Assembly (NCBI RefSeq): GCF_026626885.1
Contig: NZ_JAPNOA010000039.1
Location: 62,001 to 126,000, forward strand
Origin: Parathalassolituus penaei
Lineage (GTDB): Bacteria; Pseudomonadota; Gammaproteobacteria; Pseudomonadales; Oceanobacteraceae
Direction: 5' to 3'
DNA length: 64,000 bases
Position numbers and translations under genes: made by a program. The notes beneath the pieces are model-generated. The model was not told where the DNA came from and did no database searches. It saw only the letters and a list, made by a program, of their open reading frames with translations. Below, one piece after another: positions 33,899 to 42,081 of this stretch (within the stretch, counting starts at the first letter, position 1; each line of letters starts with the position of its first letter).

Positions 33899-35092
33899 AT
33901 GAACCCGGATCTGAGCAAACTCCAGCCCTACCCATTCGAGAAACTGGCCAAACTGAAGGCCGCTGTCAGCCCGAACCCGGCGCTGGAGCACATTTCTCTC
34001 TCGATTGGTGAGCCCAAACATCCGTCTCCGGAGTTTGTGCAAAAGGCGCTGATCGACAATATCCGTGCGCTCGAAGTGTATCCAACCACCAAGGGTATGC
34101 CGGAGCTGAGCAACGCCATCGGTAACTGGCTGACCCGTCGTTTCAAGCTCAACCGCATTGATCCGGCCACCGAAGTGATTCCGTGCAACGGTACCCGTGA
34201 AGCCATTTTTGCCTTCGCCCAGGCCGCCATTGACCGCAGCCAGCCTAACCCACTGCTGCTGAGCCCGAACCCGTTCTACCAGATCTACGAAGGGGCGGCG
34301 TACCTGTCCGGTGCCACCCCGTACTTCCTGCCATGTCTGGCCGACAGCGGCTTCAAGCCGGATTACGACGCCATTCCGGAACAGGTCTGGAAAGACTGCC
34401 AGCTGCTGTTTGTGTGCTCTCCGGGCAACCCGACCGGTGCCACTCTGAGCACGGACGAATTCAAGAAGCTGATCGAGCTGTCGGATCGTTACGACTTCAT
34501 CATCGCCAGCGACGAGTGTTATTCCGAGCTGTATGTGGACGGCAAGGAAGCACCAGCGGGCCTGTTGCAAGCCTGTGCCGAACTGGGCCGTGATGACTAC
34601 CACAACTGCGTGGTGTTCCACTCGCTGTCCAAGCGTTCCAACCTGCCAGGTCTGCGTTCCGGTTTTGTGGCCGGTGATGCCCGCCTGCTGAAACCGTTCC
34701 TGCTGTACCGCACCTACCACGGCTGCGCCATGTCGATTCCGGTGCAACTGGCCAGCATCGCCGCCTGGAATGACGAAGCCCACGTCGAGGAAAACCGTCA
34801 TTACTACAGCCAGAAGTTCAAGGCTGTGCTGGAAATCCTGCAGCCGGTGATGGACATCGAACAGACCGACGCCAGCTTCTACCTGTGGCCAAAAACCCCG
34901 ATTGCCGACGACCTGTTTGCCCAGCAGCTGTTTGCCCGTCAGAACGTCACCGTGCTGCCTGGCTCCTACATCAGCCGCACCGTGGATGGCATCAACCCGG
35001 GTGAAGGCCGCGTGCGTCTGGCGCTGGTCGCCGAAGTGGAAGAATGTATTGAAGCGGCACGTCGTATCCGTGCCTTTGTTGAAAGCCTGTAA
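33899..35092 (+). CDS. dapC: Succinyldiaminopimelate transaminase
   Basis: A 397-residue PLP-dependent class I/II aminotransferase catalysing the N-succinyl-diaminopimelate step of lysine and peptidoglycan synthesis. The N-terminus MNPDLSKLQPYPFEKLAKLK and the ISLSIGEPKHPSP motif are characteristic of proteobacterial DapC. The PLP region includes NGTREAIF, SPGNPTGATLS, the Asp in IASDECYSE, Lys245 in HSLSKRSNLPGLRSG and the C-terminal Arg in GEGRVRLALV. Length is typical. It is followed by sufE with 14 bp spacing. Confidence 0.93.
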   Translation: MNPDLSKLQPYPFEKLAKLKAAVSPNPALEHISLSIGEPKHPSPEFVQKALIDNIRALEVYPTTKGMPELSNAIGNWLTRRFKLNRIDPATEVIPCNGTREAIFAFAQAAIDRSQPNPLLLSPNPFYQIYEGAAYLSGATPYFLPCLADSGFKPDYDAIPEQVWKDCQLLFVCSPGNPTGATLSTDEFKKLIELSDRYDFIIASDECYSELYVDGKEAPAGLLQACAELGRDDYHNCVVFHSLSKRSNLPGLRSGFVAGDARLLKPFLLYRTYHGCAMSIPVQLASIAAWNDEAHVEENRHYYSQKFKAVLEILQPVMDIEQTDASFYLWPKTPIADDLFAQQLFARQNVTVLPGSYISRTVDGINPGEGRVRLALVAEVEECIEAARRIRAFVESL

Positions 35093-35106
35093 GCGAGGGA
35101 ACCCGC

Positions 35107-35535
35107 ATGACCCTGATCGCCAATCCGTTTGGTACTGACATCAGCACCGACGACATTCTCGACAGCCTCGGTTTCTTCGACGACTGGGAAGAGCGTTACA
35201 AGTACATCATCGACCTCGGCAAACAGCTGCCAGCCATGCCGGATGCCAAAAAGACCGAACAGTACCTGCTGCGCGGTTGCCAGAGCCAGGTGTGGATCGA
35301 CCACGAAGTGGTGGATGGCAAGGTAGTGATTGAAGCCGATTCCGACGCCCATATCGTGCGTGGTCTGCTGGGTGTGGTGCTGGCGGCCTATAACGGCAAA
35401 ACTCCGGCCGACATCACCGCGTTTGATATTGATGGCTACTTCGCCGCCATCGACCTCATCAAACACCTGAGCCCAACCCGTGGCAACGGCATCCGCGCCA
35501 TGGTCAAAAAGATCCAGGACATCGGCGCCGCCTGA
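35107..35535 (+). CDS. SufE-family sulfur acceptor
   Basis: A 142-residue SufE/CsdE-family protein that accepts persulfide sulfur from a cysteine desulfurase for Fe-S cluster or thio-cofactor synthesis. The acceptor Cys58 lies in LLRGCQSQVW. The rest (DDWEERYKYIIDLGKQLP, DADSDAHIVRGLLGVVL-type core, LSPTRGNGIRAMVKKI) matches the family throughout. No desulfurase gene is adjacent, so it could be SufE or CsdE. It is co-transcribed with dapC and ends at a strong terminator. Confidence 0.92.
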   Translation: MTLIANPFGTDISTDDILDSLGFFDDWEERYKYIIDLGKQLPAMPDAKKTEQYLLRGCQSQVWIDHEVVDGKVVIEADSDAHIVRGLLGVVLAAYNGKTPADITAFDIDGYFAAIDLIKHLSPTRGNGIRAMVKKIQDIGAA

Positions 35536-35543
35536 TACCTGCG

Positions 35544-35571
35544 CCCCGAAGGCTCAGCCTTCGGGGTTATT
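35544..35571 (+). terminator. Terminator of dapC-sufE
   Basis: A perfect 10 bp stem CCCCGAAGGC (35544-35553) / GCCTTCGGGG (35557-35566) with a TCA loop is followed by TTATTCT. It sits 8 bp after the sufE stop. Confidence 0.88.
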
Positions 35572-35641
35572 CTCCCGCCAGAGCATCCAGCTCATCCTTG
35601 AACTGCTTCTGTTAAACCGGCTGATCCGCAACCGGCCCCGC

Positions 35642-36037
35642 TTATTTCGGCGGCCACTCATCCCATACCGGAATATCCGCTGCCGCCTGCAACCAGGGCA
35701 CCTGATGTGATACCCAGATATGCTGCTGCGGAGTCTGGCCCGGGTCTTCATCCAGCGTAGCGACCCGCAGCACCAGAGTGTCACGACCATCAATGGTTTT
35801 GATCAGCTGCGAACCACAACAACTGCAGAACATCCGCACCCGTCCCGGTGACGACTCATAGCGGCTCAGCAACTCCTCCCCCGCCAGCCAGCGAAAATCG
35901 GCCAGCCGCACCGCGGCACCGGTATTAAACGCCGCCGCATGCGCCTTGCGGCACGAGTGACAGGAACACTGCTGAATCGGTGACGCCAGCGCATCCGCCT
36001 CGTAACGAACCTGCCCGCACAAACAACTGCCCTTCAT
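35642..36037 (-). CDS. GFA-family zinc-binding protein (glutathione-dependent formaldehyde-activating-like)
   Basis: A 131-residue protein of the GFA/CENP-V family. Zinc-binding Cys clusters are CLCGQVRYE (residues 5-13), CSCHSCRK (about 24-31) and CSCCGSQL (about 75-82). In Paracoccus the prototype speeds S-hydroxymethylglutathione formation, but most homologues have no known substrate. The ATG at 36037 follows a GGGGGAG ribosome site; longer in-frame extensions lack family similarity. It is divergent from the MscS gene. Confidence 0.88.
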   Translation of the reverse strand: MKGSCLCGQVRYEADALASPIQQCSCHSCRKAHAAAFNTGAAVRLADFRWLAGEELLSRYESSPGRVRMFCSCCGSQLIKTIDGRDTLVLRVATLDEDPGQTPQQHIWVSHQVPWLQAAADIPVWDEWPPK

Positions 36038-36212
36038 GATGAACTCCCCCCAACAACCACTGCCTGACATATGCCTGCAGTCTGGCACAGCCACACTGCT
36101 GCCCCAACCGCCTACTCTGCGAAACACTGCAAACCATGATTTCCGCAGGGTGGCCAGCTCCGGACATGGGCGGCATACTGCGCGCGCCTGAACAGTAACA
36201 ACGGGAAGATGA

Positions 36213-37328
36213 ATGAACGAACACACTTTTGACGTACCTGCCTGGTGGACCGATCTGGTCAGTCAGAACTACGACTGGTTCTGGGAAGTCAGCATTGCTC
36301 TCGCCATCACCCTGCTGGCCGGTTTTGTCTGGCGTTTTTTCCGCCACAGTCTGATACGTCTGACCTCTCGCACCAAAAGCCACTGGGACGATGTGGTTGT
36401 GGAATCACTGGGTACACCCGGTAACTGGATCATCATTGCTATTGGTGCCACCTGGATTGCCGATATCACCGCCCGCAACTTTGATTCCGAGCTGGTCACC
36501 AGCATTCCTGTCGCCCGTCAGTTGTCATTGATCATTCTGGTCGCCTGGGCCATCTGGCGTCTGATTTCGCGGGTCGAGGAACATCACATCAACAAAGGCA
36601 GCGACCCGACCACCGTGCAGATGGTGGGCAAAATCGCCAAGATAGTGGTCTGCATCCTGATTGTGATGCCGGTGTTCCAGATGCTGGGCATCACCATTTC
36701 CGGTCTGCTGGCGTTTGGTGGGGTTGGTGGTCTGGTGGTGGGTCTGGCCGCCAAGGACTTGCTGGCCAACTTCTTCGGTTCGCTGGTGATCTACATGGAC
36801 CAGCCGTTCAAGGTCGGTGACTGGGTTCGCTCACCGGATCGCAATATTGAAGGCACGGTTGAAAGCATCGGTTTCCGCGTCACCCGTATCCGCACCTTCG
36901 ACAAACGTCCGCTGTATGTGCCGAACTCGATTTTCACCAGCATTTCAGTGGAAAACCCGTCGCGGATGCTCAACCGTCGTATCTACGAAACCATCGGTAT
37001 CCGTTATCAGGATGCCCGCAAGATGAACGCCGTTATCGACGCCGTGCGTACCATGCTGCAGAACCATGCGGACATCGATCAGGAGCAAACCCTGATTGTG
37101 AACTTTAATGCCTTCGGTGCGTCCAGCCTCGATTTCTTTGTGTACACCTTCACCAAAACCACCAACTGGGTGGAATACCACCAGGTGAAACAGGATGTGC
37201 TGCTGAGGATTATGGAAATCATCCATGAACAGGATGCCGATATCGCCTTCCCGACCCGCATGCTGCACATCGACAACTTGCCGGAACGTGTCATGCGTTC
37301 ACAGATGCCATCCCCAAACGGCCTGTAA
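36213..37328 (+). CDS. MscS-family mechanosensitive ion channel (YnaI-like)
   Basis: A 371-residue inner-membrane channel. Five hydrophobic segments fall between residues 20 and 190; the pore helix is LAFGGVGGLVVGLAAKDLLANFFGSLVIYMDQPFKVGDWV, with the Gly/Ala packing pattern of MscS TM3. The beta domain (RNIEGTVESIGFRVTRIRTFDKRPLYVPNSIF) and an alpha/beta C-terminal vestibule follow. Two extra N-terminal helices place it nearer YnaI/medium-length channels than MscS itself. A terminator follows at 37442. Confidence 0.92.
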   Translation: MNEHTFDVPAWWTDLVSQNYDWFWEVSIALAITLLAGFVWRFFRHSLIRLTSRTKSHWDDVVVESLGTPGNWIIIAIGATWIADITARNFDSELVTSIPVARQLSLIILVAWAIWRLISRVEEHHINKGSDPTTVQMVGKIAKIVVCILIVMPVFQMLGITISGLLAFGGVGGLVVGLAAKDLLANFFGSLVIYMDQPFKVGDWVRSPDRNIEGTVESIGFRVTRIRTFDKRPLYVPNSIFTSISVENPSRMLNRRIYETIGIRYQDARKMNAVIDAVRTMLQNHADIDQEQTLIVNFNAFGASSLDFFVYTFTKTTNWVEYHQVKQDVLLRIMEIIHEQDADIAFPTRMLHIDNLPERVMRSQMPSPNGL

Positions 37329-37441
37329 CCGGTCGCCGCGTCCCATTCCATCAGGGCCGATGAATACCGGATCTCCAACCGTATTCACGGCCCGGTTCCT
37401 TCCGCCGCCAGTAATAACCCTACTTTTATTAAGCATTATTC

Positions 37442-37464
37442 AAGCCGTTTTCGGACGGCTTTTG
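37442..37464 (+). terminator. Terminator downstream of the MscS gene
   Basis: AAGCCGT (37442-37448) pairs with ACGGCTT (37455-37461) around TTTCGG, followed by TTTTG. The loop and U run are typical of an intrinsic terminator. The remaining 37465-37676 is AT-rich and must carry the ahpC promoter; a TATAAA-type element is present at 37617-37622. Confidence 0.82.
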
Positions 37465-37676
37465 TCTGCCAACAGAAACGCTACGTTTTCCACAACTGCT
37501 CACTTATCAGCCAATCTGTTGATCCCTGCCAAGAATCCACCCCGCTGCGTTCAATATAGTTTTCCAATCGCTTAGTTTGAAAACATCAATTTAACCTATA
37601 GGCGATTTGCGACGAATATAAACCCCGTAGACAAGATTCACATCGCAAGACACCGAACACACACTGGAGAAACACC

Positions 37677-38234
37677 ATGATCAACACTGAAATCAAACCA
37701 TTCAAAGCGACAGCATTCAAAAGCGGTCAATTCGTAGAAGTGACCGAAGCCGACGTTAAAGGCAAGTGGGCTGTATTCTTCTTCTACCCAGCGGACTTCA
37801 CCTTCGTATGCCCAACCGAACTGGGCGACCTGGCTGACAAATACGCTGAACTGCAGAAACTGGGCGTAGAAGTGTACTCCGTGTCCACCGACACCCACTT
37901 CTGCCACAAAGCCTGGCACGACAGCTCCGAAACCATCGGCAAGATCAACTACTACATGCTGGGCGACCAGACCGGCACCATCACCAACAACTTCGGCGTC
38001 ATGCGTCCAGGTGTTGGTCTGGCTGACCGCGCCACCTTCCTGATCGACCCACAAGGCATCATCCAGGCCGTAGAAATCACTGCCGAAGGTATCGGCCGTG
38101 ACGCTGACGACCTGATGCGCAAAGTGAAAGCCGCCCAGTACGTGGCGTCTCACCCGGGTGAAGTATGCCCAGCCAAGTGGAAAGAAGGTGAAGCGACTCT
38201 GGCTCCGTCTCTGGATCTGGTTGGCAAAATCTGA
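37677..38234 (+). CDS. ahpC: Alkyl hydroperoxide reductase, peroxiredoxin subunit
   Basis: A 185-residue typical 2-Cys peroxiredoxin of the AhpC class. The peroxidatic Cys45 lies in [17 protein letters not shown] and the resolving Cys164 in [10 protein letters not shown]. The C-terminal tail has the YF-less, sensitive-type ending usual for AhpC. It reduces H2O2 and organic peroxides using AhpF as reductant. It has a strong ribosome site (GGAGAAA), and codons are strongly biased (CCA, GTA, CTG), as for a highly expressed gene. AhpF is encoded 370 bp downstream in the same direction. Confidence 0.96.
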   Translation: MINTEIKPFKATAFKSGQFVEVTEADVKGKWAVFFFYPADFTFVCPTELGDLADKYAELQKLGVEVYSVSTDTHFCHKAWHDSSETIGKINYYMLGDQTGTITNNFGVMRPGVGLADRATFLIDPQGIIQAVEITAEGIGRDADDLMRKVKAAQYVASHPGEVCPAKWKEGEATLAPSLDLVGKI

Positions 38235-38246
38235 TCTGACTTCGTC

Positions 38247-38476
38247 TATGGGCGAGCTGCGGTGTTACGGCCTTCATTCGGCCCGTCGCCTACCAGAACG
38301 GTATGTCTCGGGCTCTCATTCAGTCCGTGCCTTGCAGCTCATCCCATAGCCTGTGTCAGTGATAACGGCTGGCTGAGGGATCACTCCATCTCTCAGCCTG
38401 TGCCGGTGCCGACGGCGAGCTGACAGATTCTTTATCTCTCACTATGCCGGTGTCGCTCACTCTTTATGGCGTGAGC
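38247..38476 (+). other. Structured ahpC-ahpF intergenic region
   Basis: No gene fits in 38235-38604, but it contains several hairpins. A long one has arms TATGGGCGAGCTGC (38247-38260) and GCAGCTCATCCCATA (38334-38348) that enclose two related sub-hairpins of the form GGCC-TTCATTC-GGCC (38269-38284). Then come GGCTGAG/CTCAGCC (38371-38377 and 38392-38398) and GCTCAC/GTGAGC (38455-38460 and 38471-38476). Partial termination or mRNA processing that lowers ahpF relative to ahpC is a plausible role. Confidence 0.5.
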
Positions 38477-38604
38477 GGCAAACAATCTGATCTGTGCCAG
38501 CGGTGCTTCGGTGGCCAGACCAGTTCAGACAGTGTTTCACCGAACGCTGTCTGACCCCGAATTCAAGACCGATTCCATCAACCATTCATCAATGGATGTT
38601 CACC

Positions 38605-40152
38605 ATGTTAGAAGCAAGCCTCAAGCAACAGCTGAACACCTACCTGCAAAACATCGTACGTCCGATTGAGTTGGTGGTGTCTGTTAACGACAGTTCAAAG
38701 TCCAAAGAGCTGGAAGAACTGGCGCGTGAAATCTCCGATATGTCCGGCAAGATTTCCCTGAAAATCAAAACCAACGACAGCGGCCGTGTACCGCGTATGG
38801 TTGTGGGTGCGGAAGGTGAAGAAGGTCGTGTGACCTTTGCCGGTGTGCCGATGGGCCACGAGTTCACCTCGCTGGTATTGGCCCTGCTACAAGCCGGTGG
38901 CCACCCGAGCAAAGCCGCTCCTGAACTGCTGGCGCAGGTAAAAAGCCTGACCAAACCGATGAATTTCGAGGTCTACGTATCGCTGTCGTGCCACAACTGC
39001 CCGGACGTGGTACAGGCCATCAACCTGATGGCGGTGCTGAACCCGAACATCAAGGCCACCATGATCGACGGTGGTGTGTTCCCGAAAGAAGTGGAAGAAA
39101 TCGGCATCATGGCGGTTCCTACCCTGATGCTGAATGGTCAGCCGTTTGGTAACGGCCGAATGACCCTCGAAGAAATCGTCAACAAGGTGGATGACGACGC
39201 CGACGCCCGCAAGGCCGCCGAACTGTCCGCCAAAGAAACCTACGACGTACTGGTCGTCGGTGGTGGCCCGGCTGGCTCGGCCGCCGCGATCTACGCCGCC
39301 CGTAAAGGCATCCGTACCGGTGTGGTCGCCGACCGCTTTGGTGGTCAGGTGCTCGATACCCTGGGCATCGAGAACTTCATCTCCGTGAAGGAAACTGAAG
39401 GCCCTAAACTGGCGATGGCACTGGAAGAACACGTTAAACAGTACAACGTCGACATCATGAACACCCAGAAAGCGGTAGCGGTTCGTGAGGTTAACGGCCT
39501 TAAAGAAGTGGAACTGGCCAACGGTGGTGTGCTGAAAGCCAAATCCCTGATTCTGGCCACCGGCGCACGCTGGAGAGAAATGAACGTACCGGGCGAAGCC
39601 CAGTACAAAACCAAGGGTGTGGCCTTCTGCCCACACTGCGACGGCCCGCTGTTCAAAGGCAAACCGGTTGCGGTGATTGGTGGTGGTAACTCCGGTATCG
39701 AAGCCGCCATCGACCTGGCCGGCATCGTTGAACACGTCACCGTGCTGGAATTCTCCGACACCCTGCGTGCCGACGCGGTACTGGTGAAAAAAGCCGAGTC
39801 GCTGCCTAACGTGCGTATCATCAAGGAAGCGCAAACCACCGAAGTAGTCGGTGATGGCAGCAAGGTGACTGGCCTCAAGTACAAGGACCGCACGACTAAC
39901 GAAATCCACCAGCTCGAACTGGCCGGTATCTTCGTGCAGATTGGTCTGGTACCAAACAGCGAGTTCCTGAAAGACACACTGGAACTGACCAACCGTGGCG
40001 AGATTGTGATCGACGCCAAAGGCCAGACCAGCATGGCCGGTGTGTTCGCTGCCGGTGACGTCAGCACCACACCGTACAAACAGATCATTATCTCGATGGG
40101 CACCGGCGCCACCGCCGCACTGAGCGCCTTCGATTACCTGATCCGCAACTGA
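38605..40152 (+). CDS. ahpF: Alkyl hydroperoxide reductase flavoprotein subunit
   Basis: A 515-residue NADH:peroxiredoxin reductase. The N-terminal double thioredoxin-fold domain carries the redox pair Cys129-Cys132 (SLSCHNCPD). The FAD domain starts with [22 protein letters not shown], the second redox pair is in [10 protein letters not shown], and the NADH site is [17 protein letters not shown]. The C-terminus [34 protein letters not shown] is diagnostic. The ATG at 38605 gives the E. coli-like N-terminus; a longer frame from 38494 runs through non-conserved sequence. It receives electrons from NADH and passes them to AhpC. Confidence 0.96.
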   Translation: MLEASLKQQLNTYLQNIVRPIELVVSVNDSSKSKELEELAREISDMSGKISLKIKTNDSGRVPRMVVGAEGEEGRVTFAGVPMGHEFTSLVLALLQAGGHPSKAAPELLAQVKSLTKPMNFEVYVSLSCHNCPDVVQAINLMAVLNPNIKATMIDGGVFPKEVEEIGIMAVPTLMLNGQPFGNGRMTLEEIVNKVDDDADARKAAELSAKETYDVLVVGGGPAGSAAAIYAARKGIRTGVVADRFGGQVLDTLGIENFISVKETEGPKLAMALEEHVKQYNVDIMNTQKAVAVREVNGLKEVELANGGVLKAKSLILATGARWREMNVPGEAQYKTKGVAFCPHCDGPLFKGKPVAVIGGGNSGIEAAIDLAGIVEHVTVLEFSDTLRADAVLVKKAESLPNVRIIKEAQTTEVVGDGSKVTGLKYKDRTTNEIHQLELAGIFVQIGLVPNSEFLKDTLELTNRGEIVIDAKGQTSMAGVFAAGDVSTTPYKQIIISMGTGATAALSAFDYLIRN

Positions 40153-40299
40153 TTGGCCGGACGCCTGTTGCGGAAACAGCCGGTGTCGTCACCACCGGCC
40201 TGTTCAGGCAGATCAAACCGACCGCCAACCTCAGGGCTACCGCAGCCTCAGGTTGCGCGGCACAGCTGATCCGCGACTGATCGGCAGGACGCCAATCCC

Positions 40300-40333
40300 C
40301 AGGCCCGGCAGGCAACTGCCCGGCCTGTTTTTA
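40300..40333 (+). terminator. Intrinsic terminator after ahpF
   Basis: CAGGCCCGGCAG (40300-40311) pairs with CTGCCCGGCCTG (40316-40327) with one mismatch and a 4-base GCAA loop, followed by TTTTTAT. It separates ahpF from the downstream operon. The 40334-40470 stretch is AT-rich and must contain the next promoter. Confidence 0.88.
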
Positions 40334-40470
40334 TTTGGGGCCACTCCAGAATCACGTACATTTTGATAGAGCCAAACGTAATAAAGATTTTCAACGACGC
40401 TTGTTTTTTAAACTTCATTTACGGATATTCAAGCTAGTGTTCCACGCGTTGTCATCAAGGAAGTGCCGTC

Positions 40471-42066
40471 GTGAAGTTTCTCGAACAACTCAAACTCAAT
40501 ATTCGAGCCTCTGCGCCTATCGTTCAAATCATCAGTCACGAAACCCTGCGGATTCGCGCTTGTTGTACTCAAGCCGCTGAGGACCAGAGCAGAGACCTTT
40601 ACGTCTGGAATATGCCCCAAGGATTAAGGCGATACGACATTGAGGACGATGCCTGGGAGGCTAGGGATGAGGGTGGCCAGCCGCAAGAAGTTCTTGAGTG
40701 GTTAGTGGATTTCTATGCCGATGATGAAAATCCTGAATTCATCCTGCTTCTGGAGGATTTCCATCATTTTCTGAATGAACATACATTAATCAGCCGCTTG
40801 CGTGCATTTGCGATCGCCGTTGCCAGCCGCGAGATCAATAACGTCACGGTTGTACTCTCCCAGCCAGCTCTTTTACTGCCTCCAGAATTGGAGAAAGAGG
40901 TGCAGGTGATGGAAATGCCATTACCGGATACCGATGACCTCAAAACCCTGATGCGGCAGGCGTGCGATCGTTATGGTCTGGACGATAGGGACTATCAGGA
41001 ATCATCCGCTCTGATCGAGTCTGCACTCGGTCTTTCCACCAGTGAGGCACAACTGGCTTTCTCAAAGGCTGCTTGTCAGTTCAAGCGTCTGACCGAATCT
41101 GAAATTCCCTTTATCGTCAAAGAAAAGGAACAGGTGATTCGCAAAAGCGGACATCTTGAATACTTTCATCCGAAAGCCACCCTCGACGATATTGGCGGCC
41201 TCGATAACCTCAAATCCTGGCTGAATCGCCGTCGCCAGTCGTTTACCAAAGACGCCCGAGATTTTGGTCTGGAAACTCCCCGAGGCGTGCTGCTGCTCGG
41301 TTTGCCGGGCACGGGTAAAAGCCTGGCTGCCAAAGCGGTGGCCAATGCCTGGCAATTACCTTTGTTGCGTTTGGATATGGGTAAAATCTACGGTGGCATT
41401 GTCGGGCAGTCGGAGGCGAACATACGTTCGGCGCTGCAAACGGCTGAAGCGCTGGCACCCAGCATTCTGTGGGTCGATGAAATCGAAAAAGGCCTGTCGG
41501 GTATGCAAAGCTCTGGCGCCACCGACGGTGGTACAACATCCCGGGTGTTGGGCACCTTTCTGACCTGGATGCAGGAAAAGGAACAGCCGGTGTTTGTAGT
41601 GGCAACTGCCAACCATATCGCGCAATTACCACCTGAGTTACTGCGTAAAGGCCGTGTCGATGAAATCTTCTTTGTGGATCTGCCAGTGCAGCAAGATCGG
41701 AAAGATATTATCTCGATTCACCTGAAACGCCGAAATCGTCTGGATGATTTCTCTTCTGCGGAACTGGATGAACTGGCTAGTGCCAGCAAAGGCTTTACCG
41801 GGGCTGAACTGGAAGAAGCCGTCAAGGAAGCCATGTTTCTGGCTTTTGACGAAGGCCACCAGTTAAACAAGGACGATATCCTCAAGGCCATTAAGGCCAC
41901 CTCTCCACTCTCTTTGACTATGGCCGAAATGATTCAGGATACCCGTGACTGGGCGAAGGGGCGCGCTGTAGCTGCCAGCTCTGCCCAGCCAGAGGCTCTG
42001 GATCTTTCCAACAGTAAAAAGCCACGCCTTAAACAGGAAGGCGAAAACCCCTTCGTTAAAAAATAG
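40471..42066 (+). CDS. Ycf46-like AAA+ ATPase, gene 1 of a putative conflict/defence operon
   Basis: A 531-residue AAA+ ATPase with a GTG start behind AAGGAAG. Residues 1-230 form a Ycf46-type N-terminal domain with a degenerate Walker B-like ILLLEDFHHF (91-100). The AAA core (235-470) has Walker A GLPGTGKS (277-284), Walker B ILWVDEIEK (332-340), a sensor-1 Asn in ATAN (381), arginine fingers in LLRKGRVDE and sensor-2 GAELEEA. Ycf46 proteins are FtsH/26S-like unfoldase modules without a protease domain. The C-terminal 50 residues are basic and low-complexity. It starts a seven-gene operon and is 15 bp from the helicase gene. Confidence 0.85.
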   Translation: MKFLEQLKLNIRASAPIVQIISHETLRIRACCTQAAEDQSRDLYVWNMPQGLRRYDIEDDAWEARDEGGQPQEVLEWLVDFYADDENPEFILLLEDFHHFLNEHTLISRLRAFAIAVASREINNVTVVLSQPALLLPPELEKEVQVMEMPLPDTDDLKTLMRQACDRYGLDDRDYQESSALIESALGLSTSEAQLAFSKAACQFKRLTESEIPFIVKEKEQVIRKSGHLEYFHPKATLDDIGGLDNLKSWLNRRRQSFTKDARDFGLETPRGVLLLGLPGTGKSLAAKAVANAWQLPLLRLDMGKIYGGIVGQSEANIRSALQTAEALAPSILWVDEIEKGLSGMQSSGATDGGTTSRVLGTFLTWMQEKEQPVFVVATANHIAQLPPELLRKGRVDEIFFVDLPVQQDRKDIISIHLKRRNRLDDFSSAELDELASASKGFTGAELEEAVKEAMFLAFDEGHQLNKDDILKAIKATSPLSLTMAEMIQDTRDWAKGRAVAASSAQPEALDLSNSKKPRLKQEGENPFVKK

Positions 42067-42081
42067 CCAGGACAGCGTGTT

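Noticed and set aside
33881-34801. 306-codon minus-strand frame
   Set aside because: Antisense to dapC with no protein-like pattern.
37556-37622. Possible OxyR site upstream of ahpC
   Set aside because: Only one CTAT and one ATAG occur at usable positions and the four-part ATAG-N7-CTAT-N7-ATAG-N7-CTAT spacing is not met.
38887-39909. 340-codon minus-strand frame inside ahpF
   Set aside because: A shadow of ahpF; the sense strand has all AhpF motifs.
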